Positions 1-4,802 of a stretch of 6,300 nt of DNA are shown here, piece by piece. The DNA comes from an uncultured euryarchaeote. Lineage in GTDB: Archaea > Thermoplasmatota > Poseidoniia > Poseidoniales > Thalassarchaeaceae. The DNA lies in NCBI GenBank assembly GCA_937876055.1, contig CALEIW010000087.1:1-6300 (forward strand), in the 5' to 3' direction. Position 1 is the stretch's first letter. Every line of letters begins with the position of its first letter. The notes under the pieces were generated by a model. That model searched no databases and was not told where the DNA came from. It worked only from the letters and a program-made list of their open reading frames with translations. The position numbers were made by a program, and so were the translations under genes.

Positions 1-1032
1 AGAATTTTGAAAGAGCCCCCATTCATTGTAGGTTTTATACAAGATATTATCGAAAGTGAAGCAATAGTCCGAAGTTCTAATGGAACAATCTTTCAAGTTT
101 CTATTAATCCAAGAATTGATCGTGAGTTACTTAGGCCTGGAGCTAGAGTTTCATTAAATCAAGATACATTGGCCATTATAGAAATCCTAAGTGATGGATG
201 GGACCCACTTGTCTCAACAAGTGAGATAGTGGAAAAGCCAAAAACAAAGTTTAGCGACATCGGAGGAATGGAAGAAGAAATTCTGTCTATAAAACAGGCA
301 ATAGAATTGCCATTAACAAAACCAGAGGCCTTTGAACAAATGGGACTTACTCCTCCCAAAGGCGTACTCTTAACCGGCCCACCAGGTACTGGTAAGACAA
401 TGCTTGCTAAGGCAATAGCAAATTCTACATCCGCCACTTTCCTAGGTTTAGTCGGTTCCGAATTGGCTCAAAAATACATAGGCGAAGGTGGTAGGTTAGT
501 CAGGGAATTATTTGATTTGGCCAAAGAAAAAGCACCGGCTATTATCTTCATTGACGAAATAGATTCTATCGGTTCAAAAAGATTGGATTCATCAACATCA
601 GGGGATAGGGAAGTTCAGAGAACATTGATGCAATTACTATCTGAAATGGATGGCTTCGAATCAACCCAAAATGTGAAAATTATAGCTGCAACAAACCGCC
701 CAGAATTATTGGATAAGGCATTACTTAGACCGGGTAGATTTGATAGAATAATCGAGATTGGTCTACCCGATAGTTCAGCGCGCAATAAAATCCTCAAAAT
801 CCTAACAAAAAATATGCCTCTGGATAAATCGATAAAATTGAAACACATCGCGAATAAAACAGAGGGATTCAGTGGTGCTGAATTGAAGGCGTTGGTCATG
901 GAAGCCGGAATCAAAGCAATATCTGAGGGCCAAGAATCGGTCTCTGAATCCGACTTCTCTCTGGCGCTCAGTACTATTGAAGACAATAGAAAAGATCCTC
1001 TGAGAAATAATCATGAGGGTCTGTATGGTTAA
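1..1032 (+). CDS. pan: Proteasome-activating nucleotidase (PAN), AAA+ ATPase, 5' end missing
   Basis: Archaeal counterpart of the 19S Rpt ATPases: a cytoplasmic hexamer that unfolds proteins and threads them into the 20S proteasome. Residues are numbered from the first visible codon. An OB-fold domain covers about 8-62, preceded by LKEPP, which resembles the LKSPP linker of known PANs. The AAA+ core has Walker A GPPGTGKT (126-133), pore loop Y159-I160-G161, Walker B IIFIDEID with D185/E186, sensor-1 N232, arginine fingers R243 and R246 in LRPGRFDR, and the GFSGAEL helix (289-295). It ends in Leu-Tyr-Gly, a HbYX tail that docks on the 20S ring and opens its gate. The frame is open to base 1, and the TTG at 7 falls inside the conserved LKxPP, so it is an internal Leu and not the start. 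The N-terminal coiled coil, roughly 70 residues in relatives, lies off the left edge. The stop TAA shares its last base with an ATG at 1032. The HbYX tail argues against a Cdc48/VAT-type ATPase. Confidence 0.93.
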   Translation, partial: RILKEPPFIVGFIQDIIESEAIVRSSNGTIFQVSINPRIDRELLRPGARVSLNQDTLAIIEILSDGWDPLVSTSEIVEKPKTKFSDIGGMEEEILSIKQAIELPLTKPEAFEQMGLTPPKGVLLTGPPGTGKTMLAKAIANSTSATFLGLVGSELAQKYIGEGGRLVRELFDLAKEKAPAIIFIDEIDSIGSKRLDSSTSGDREVQRTLMQLLSEMDGFESTQNVKIIAATNRPELLDKALLRPGRFDRIIEIGLPDSSARNKILKILTKNMPLDKSIKLKHIANKTEGFSGAELKALVMEAGIKAISEGQESVSESDFSLALSTIEDNRKDPLRNNHEGLYG

Positions 1033-1034
1033 TG

Positions 1035-1087
1035 ACAAGGCTCATCAATGGTAATTTCACCATCAAGGCGATGGAACAGCGCCTTGT
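1035..1087 (+). promoter_or_regulatory. Possible structured leader at the ftcD start, with two mutually exclusive stems
   Basis: Two adjacent inverted repeats occur here. ATGGT (1048-1052) pairs with ACCAT (1059-1063) across a 6-nt loop. Immediately after it, CAAGGCG (1064-1070) pairs perfectly with CGCCTTG (1080-1086), placing the ATG at 1071 in a 9-nt loop and the AAGG motif in the stem. ACAAGGC at 1035-1041 is a near copy of the left arm and could instead pair with GCCTTGT (1081-1087) across 39 nt. The pairings are seen directly; a role in ftcD translation is inference. Confidence 0.35.
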
Positions 1088-2102
1088 TGAGTGTGTACCT
1101 AATTTCAGCGAAGGACAAAACAAGGGAATTATCGATTCTATTATTCAGCCAATATTGGATAACAAATCTGTTACTCTGTTAGATATCGATATGGGGAGGG
1201 ATTTCAATCGCACTGTTGTGACAATGGTGGGTGAACCGGAATCAGTACTACAGACGGTAACAGAATGTACTGCGATAGCACTGGAACTAATCGATATGCG
1301 GCACCATTCGGGGGAACATGCAAGGATGGGTGCAGTTGACGTTGTCCCATTTATTCCCATCAAAGGAGTAACAATGGAAGAATGCATAGATTTATCCAAT
1401 AGGTACGCTAAATTAGTATCCGATGAACATTCTTTACCCGTATTTCTATACGCGAATTCAGCGAATCATCCCTCAAGGGTTCGTTTACCGGATATACGTA
1501 AAGGAGAATATGAAGGATTGCAAGACAAAATCCTCTCCCCTGATTGGGTCCCAGATTTTGGCCCAGCTAAATTTCAACCAAAAATGGGTGCTACTGCCAC
1601 TGGTGCAAGAAATTTCCTAATTGCTTTCAATGTGAATTTAAACACTGCAAATAAATCCAAAGCAAATACAATAGCGGCCAAGATCCGTACTAGTGGAATT
1701 GTTGTGAAAGACGACAATGGTGAGACCGTAAAGGACAAAAACGGGGTTATTCAAAGGATACCTGGGGTATTCGAAAAATTACAAGCTGCTGGTTGGATGT
1801 ACAATGAAGACACTGCCCAAGTTTCTATGAATTTGTTAGATTATTCCGTTACAGGATTACATGACGTAACCGAGACGATTAAGCTCGAAGCATCACAATT
1901 AGGGTTACAGGCAGTTGCTGGTGAACTAGTCGGATTAGTGCCATTGCAAGCAATAATGGACGCAGGTCATCACTATTCAGATACAAACATACAAGATGTT
2001 GATACCCTTGTTAAAAATGCCATTGAGGGCTTGATGTTAGATAGGTTAGAATCATTTGACCCACATGAGAATATTATAGAATGGGCTATAGAGAGGAAAT
2101 AA
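1071..2102 (+). CDS. ftcD: Glutamate formimidoyltransferase (formiminotransferase domain only)
   Basis: Transfers the formimino group of N-formimino-L-glutamate, the last intermediate of histidine breakdown, to tetrahydrofolate and releases glutamate. The 343-aa product covers both formiminotransferase subdomains: LVECVPNFSEG (5-15), NRTVVTMVG, the active-site segment GEHARMGAVDVVPFIP with His83, GATATGARNFLIAFNVNL (173-190), QVSMNLLDY (250-258) and GELVGLVPLQA near the end. An in-frame ATG at 1032 would add 13 residues. I prefer 1071 because family members begin two to four residues before LVECVPNFSEG, and this start puts the histidine at 83, next to the catalytic His82 of the mammalian enzyme. 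An AAGG at 1065-1068 is a poor, very close ribosome binding site and is part of a possible hairpin. Odd points: the usual HPRMG is HARMG here, and residues about 213-233 form a longer polar loop than in the human protein. The cyclodeaminase is a separate gene 1 nt downstream. Confidence 0.95.
   Translation: MEQRLVECVPNFSEGQNKGIIDSIIQPILDNKSVTLLDIDMGRDFNRTVVTMVGEPESVLQTVTECTAIALELIDMRHHSGEHARMGAVDVVPFIPIKGVTMEECIDLSNRYAKLVSDEHSLPVFLYANSANHPSRVRLPDIRKGEYEGLQDKILSPDWVPDFGPAKFQPKMGATATGARNFLIAFNVNLNTANKSKANTIAAKIRTSGIVVKDDNGETVKDKNGVIQRIPGVFEKLQAAGWMYNEDTAQVSMNLLDYSVTGLHDVTETIKLEASQLGLQAVAGELVGLVPLQAIMDAGHHYSDTNIQDVDTLVKNAIEGLMLDRLESFDPHENIIEWAIERK
2093..2096 (+). promoter_or_regulatory. Ribosome binding site of fchA
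   Basis: GAGG ends seven bases before the fchA ATG at 2104 and lies within the last sense codons of ftcD. A ribosome finishing ftcD would cover it, which fits coupled production of the two enzymes that act in sequence. Confidence 0.6.
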
Positions 2103-2103
2103 A

Positions 2104-2721
2104 ATGAATGAAGGATATCTGGAGATATTGAATTCTATATCCTCATCAAATCCTACACCAGGTGGGGGTTCTGTTGCGGCATTGACATTGGCTCATGCCC
2201 ATTCCCTCTCGGTTATGGTTTCTCGACTTACGGTAAATAGCGAAAAATGGATTGATGGACATACCGTGGCTAATAATTTAATCAGCCAATCTGAAAACAA
2301 TATATCCAGATGCATAACATTAGCAATCAAAGATTCAAGGGCTTTTGACGGGGTCATGGAGGCGTATAGATTACCTAAAGATGAGGAAGGGTCTCATGTT
2401 AGAAATAACGCTATTAGAAAGGCTACAATAAATGCCGCCGAAGCACCATTAGATACAATGAAATTTAGCGTGGAATTTATGCATTCGTTATCGAATTTAT
2501 CTAAAGCATGTAATGCAAATGCACTAACAGATTTAGCTTCCGCAGCGGAGTTAGGACTTTCAGCATGTAAAATGGCCGAATTTAACGTCCGAATTAACAT
2601 AGAACATCTCTCAGGAGATGACATAGATTCGCTGAAAACAGGGTCCCAAAATCTGCTCGAAGAATGTAATCAAGTAATGAGTGAGATTACCCAAGTATAC
2701 ACAAATAGATTAGGTTGGTGA
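2104..2721 (+). CDS. fchA: Formimidoyltetrahydrofolate cyclodeaminase
   Basis: Closes the ring of 5-formimino-tetrahydrofolate with loss of ammonia to give 5,10-methenyl-tetrahydrofolate, completing the step begun by FtcD. The 205-aa, mainly helical product is the usual size for the stand-alone family. It shows PTPGGGS (17-23), the DSRAFDGVMEAYRLPK block (77-92), AAEAPL (111-116) and the signature NANALTDLASAAELG followed by NVRIN (137-165, with D143, N161 and N165). No signal peptide or membrane segment is seen. It starts 1 nt after the ftcD stop, with GAGG at 2093-2096 seven bases upstream inside the last ftcD codons, so translational coupling is likely. The same family includes methenyl-tetrahydrofolate cyclohydrolases of clostridia. 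Adjacency to ftcD and hut genes favours the cyclodeaminase role, though activity towards both substrates is possible. Confidence 0.92.
   Translation: MNEGYLEILNSISSSNPTPGGGSVAALTLAHAHSLSVMVSRLTVNSEKWIDGHTVANNLISQSENNISRCITLAIKDSRAFDGVMEAYRLPKDEEGSHVRNNAIRKATINAAEAPLDTMKFSVEFMHSLSNLSKACNANALTDLASAAELGLSACKMAEFNVRINIEHLSGDDIDSLKTGSQNLLEECNQVMSEITQVYTNRLGW
2112..2143 (+). promoter_or_regulatory. Inverted repeat in the first codons of fchA
   Basis: AGGATAT (2112-2118) is the exact reverse complement of ATATCCT (2137-2143), giving a 7-bp stem with an 18-nt loop from base 9 to base 40 of the gene. On its own it is weak because the loop is long and the stem AT-rich. It is listed because the neighbouring hut genes have comparable elements at the same distance from their starts. 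Confidence 0.25.
2717..2721 (+). promoter_or_regulatory. Ribosome binding site of hutU, overlapping the fchA stop
   Basis: GGTGA matches part of the archaeal consensus GGAGGTGA and is followed by four bases and ATG. Its last three bases are the TGA stop of fchA, so termination and re-initiation happen at the same place. Confidence 0.65.
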
Positions 2722-2725
2722 ATAT

Positions 2726-4741
2726 ATGATAGATTTTGGCCAAGGAATACCCAAGGTATTGCCAAACAAGAAACCCCTGGATAAAACCGTCCCCCACGCC
2801 CCTATTCGCCCTCAAGTATTGAGTGAATCGGAGAAAGTTCTAGCAGTTTCGAACGCACTGAGATATTTTCCAAAAGATTGGCATCAAGAGTTGGCCGAAG
2901 AATTTTTAGCAGAATTAGAGGAATATGGTCACATCTACATGTATAGATTTAGACCAGATTACGAAATGTATGCAAGGTCAATTTCAGAATATCAAGCAAA
3001 GACGCCACAAGCGGCGGCTATGATGTTAATGATTCAAAATAATCTAGATCCGCGTGTAGCACAATTTCCACATGAATTAGTCACATACGGAACCAATGGG
3101 TCGGTGTTCCAAAACTGGGCCCAATACCTGCTAACAATGCATTACCTAACTAATATGGAAGCCGATCAAACACTCGTGATGTATTCTGGCCACCCGATGG
3201 GTCTTTTTCCATCATCTAAGGATTCCCCTACTGCAATAGTAACTAATGGCATGGTAATCCCTAACTATTCATCTCAGATGGATTATGAACGTATGAATGC
3301 CCTCGGAGTTTCTCAATATGGTCAAATGACCGCTGGATCATACATGTATATTGGCCCTCAAGGAATAGTTCACGGAACTGCAATCACAATACTCAATGCG
3401 GCTAGAAAATTTCTTTCCTTGGAAGATCAATCCGATCTTGGGGGCGTATTGTACGTTACATCTGGATTAGGGGGTATGTCTGGAGCACAGGCTAAAGCGG
3501 CAGTCATCGCAGGAGCGGTTTGTATCATTGCAGAAATTGATCCCATAGCCGCCAATAAGAGGCATCAGCAGGGCTGGTTGACAGAATTATACGACGACTT
3601 AGATAAAGTGATTTCACGATCCAAACAAGCAGTAGAGGATAAAGAAGCAATATCCATAGGTTATCTCGGCAACATAGTGGATTTACTCGAATATCTTGTT
3701 GAGCAGAATATCACACCTGATTTAGCAAGCGATCAAACAAGTCTACACAATCCATGGTTGGGTGGATATATGCCTGTTGGGATATCTTTTGAAGATGGTA
3801 GAGAGATGATTATCAATGATCCTGACGGATTCAAAAATGAGGTACAAAAGACCCTCAGAAAACACGTTCAATATGTCAATAAATTGACGGAACGTGGTAC
3901 AATATTCTGGGATTATGGAAATGCGTTTCTACTAGAATCTAGTAGGGCTGGTGCAGATATCTTAGATTCCGAAGGTTCATTTCGATATCCTTCATATGTT
4001 GAGAATATTATGGGCCCGATGTGTTTTGATTATGGCTTCGGGCCATTCCGTTGGGTTTGTACTTCTGGAACATCAGAAGACTTGAGGATTTCAGATAATA
4101 TCGCATCCAATGTTTTGAAACAATTAGCGGAAAACTGCAAACCGGAGATTTCAACACAATACCAAGATAACATTCGTTGGATCGAGGAGGCGGAAAATCA
4201 CGACTTGGTCGTAGGTAGTAAAGCTAGAATTTTGTATGCAGATGAACAAGGTCGATTGCAAATCGCACTGGCTTTCAATCGGGCTATTAAGGAGGGCAAG
4301 ATTAGCGCACCAATCGTCCTTGGCAGAGACCACCATGACGTAGGTGGAACAGATAGCCCTTACAGAGAAACTGCCAACATCAATGATGGTTCAATGTTTA
4401 CTGCCGACATGGCTATTCATAATTTCGTAGGTGATTCATTCAGGGGAGCAACTTGGACAAGTATCCATAATGGTGGTGGAGTTGGATGGGGTGAGGTGAT
4501 AAATGGAGGATTCGGTATGTACATTGATGGTACTTTAGATTCCGAGAATAGCATTCGTTCGATGATTTCATGGGATGTAATGAATGGCCTCGCCCGTAGG
4601 TCTTGGGCACGTAACAGTGGTGCAATTTCTACTGTTGAGGAAGCCGGCGAATTAGACCCTAAATTAGTCGTTACAACTCCAAATTTGGTAGAAGATGAGA
4701 TACTAACCAATCTAAGCAAGAGGCTCGATGACTCTATTTGA
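2726..4741 (+). CDS. hutU: Urocanate hydratase (urocanase), long animal-type form
   Basis: Adds water to urocanate to form 4-imidazolone-5-propionate, using tightly bound NAD+ as an electrophile; a cytoplasmic homodimer in studied relatives. The 671-aa product is far longer than typical bacterial HutU (about 555-560) and close to vertebrate UROC1 (about 676). Similarity to the animal form starts near the N-terminus: VPHAPIRP, NALRYFP, YGHIYMYRF, NNLDPRVAQFPHELVTYG, LVMYSGHPMGLFPSS and VIPNYSS. Further blocks are GLGGMSGAQ (247-255, NAD-binding Rossmann region), SDQTSLHNP with GGY (335-348), GFGPFRWVCTSG (437-448), RDHHDVGGTDSPYRET (534-549) and HNGGGVGWGEVINGG from 581. All are intact, so the enzyme should be active. 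Ribosome binding site GGTGA at 2717-2721 overlaps the fchA stop and lies four bases before the ATG. An inverted repeat covers codons 4-14. Assignment to urocanase is essentially certain; the long-subtype call rests on remembered family sequences. Confidence 0.97.
   Translation: MIDFGQGIPKVLPNKKPLDKTVPHAPIRPQVLSESEKVLAVSNALRYFPKDWHQELAEEFLAELEEYGHIYMYRFRPDYEMYARSISEYQAKTPQAAAMMLMIQNNLDPRVAQFPHELVTYGTNGSVFQNWAQYLLTMHYLTNMEADQTLVMYSGHPMGLFPSSKDSPTAIVTNGMVIPNYSSQMDYERMNALGVSQYGQMTAGSYMYIGPQGIVHGTAITILNAARKFLSLEDQSDLGGVLYVTSGLGGMSGAQAKAAVIAGAVCIIAEIDPIAANKRHQQGWLTELYDDLDKVISRSKQAVEDKEAISIGYLGNIVDLLEYLVEQNITPDLASDQTSLHNPWLGGYMPVGISFEDGREMIINDPDGFKNEVQKTLRKHVQYVNKLTERGTIFWDYGNAFLLESSRAGADILDSEGSFRYPSYVENIMGPMCFDYGFGPFRWVCTSGTSEDLRISDNIASNVLKQLAENCKPEISTQYQDNIRWIEEAENHDLVVGSKARILYADEQGRLQIALAFNRAIKEGKISAPIVLGRDHHDVGGTDSPYRETANINDGSMFTADMAIHNFVGDSFRGATWTSIHNGGGVGWGEVINGGFGMYIDGTLDSENSIRSMISWDVMNGLARRSWARNSGAISTVEEAGELDPKLVVTTPNLVEDEILTNLSKRLDDSI
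2735..2766 (+). promoter_or_regulatory. Two-part stem-loop in the first codons of hutU
   Basis: TTTGGC (2735-2740) pairs with GCCAAA (2761-2766). Inside it, AATACC (2746-2751) pairs with GGTATT (2755-2760) around the loop CAA. The only interruption is a one-sided 5-nt bulge at 2741-2745. This gives 12 base pairs spanning bases 10 to 41 of the gene, just downstream of the ribosome binding site. It could slow initiation or mark an mRNA processing site; that is inference. Confidence 0.35.
3929..3945. repeat. 17-bp palindrome inside hutU
   Basis: CTACTAGA, a single central A, then TCTAGTAG: a perfect palindrome of two 8-base arms within the hutU codons for LLESS. It could be a protein-binding site on DNA, but it lies in the middle of a gene and one such palindrome is not surprising in 6.3 kb. 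Confidence 0.3.
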
Positions 4742-4802
4742 CATTCCTCCTTCGCTAATACGTGGCAGACATCGAGCTTGATGGTCAATCTTTGACCATC
4801 GA
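4721..4802 (+). promoter_or_regulatory. Structured hutU-hutH junction: long-loop stem followed by a perfect 9-bp hairpin
   Basis: Stem A: GCTCGATG (4723-4730), in the last hutU codons, is the exact reverse complement of CATCGAGC (4770-4777), in the first hutH codons. Its 39-nt loop holds the hutU stop, the whole linker and the hutH GTG. One G-T wobble and one further A-T pair can extend it to 4721/4779. Stem B starts at once: GATGGTCAA (4780-4788) pairs perfectly with TTGACCATC (4792-4800) around TCT. TCGATG (4725-4730) can alternatively pair with CATCGA (4797-4802), which excludes stem B. The layout fits translational coupling, since a ribosome finishing hutU would melt stem A. Function is inferred. 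Confidence 0.45.

Noticed and set aside
7..9. TTG as the start codon of the PAN gene
   Set aside because: The frame is open to base 1, and this Leu belongs to a conserved LKxPP linker segment; the coiled coil that precedes it in PANs must be upstream of the window.
1003..1012. AT-rich stretch (AAATAAT) as a TATA box for a hut promoter about 25 nt before 1033
   Set aside because: The position is plausible, but the match is poor, there is no convincing BRE, and it lies within PAN codons. I do not claim a promoter.
1032..1070. ATG at 1032 as the ftcD start
   Set aside because: It adds 13 residues not expected in the family, and only the start at 1071 places the catalytic histidine at the usual distance from the N-terminus. 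It cannot be fully excluded.
2102..2104. ftcD and fchA as one gene broken by a recent stop
   Set aside because: The stop, ribosome binding site and ATG form a normal gene boundary, a separate fchA is common in prokaryotes, and the frames differ by the single intervening base.
4742..4752. Minus-strand GAAGGAGGAATG, which looks like a strong Shine-Dalgarno and start
   Set aside because: The spacing to the ATG is about one base, and the reading frame would run against hutU with no coding support.
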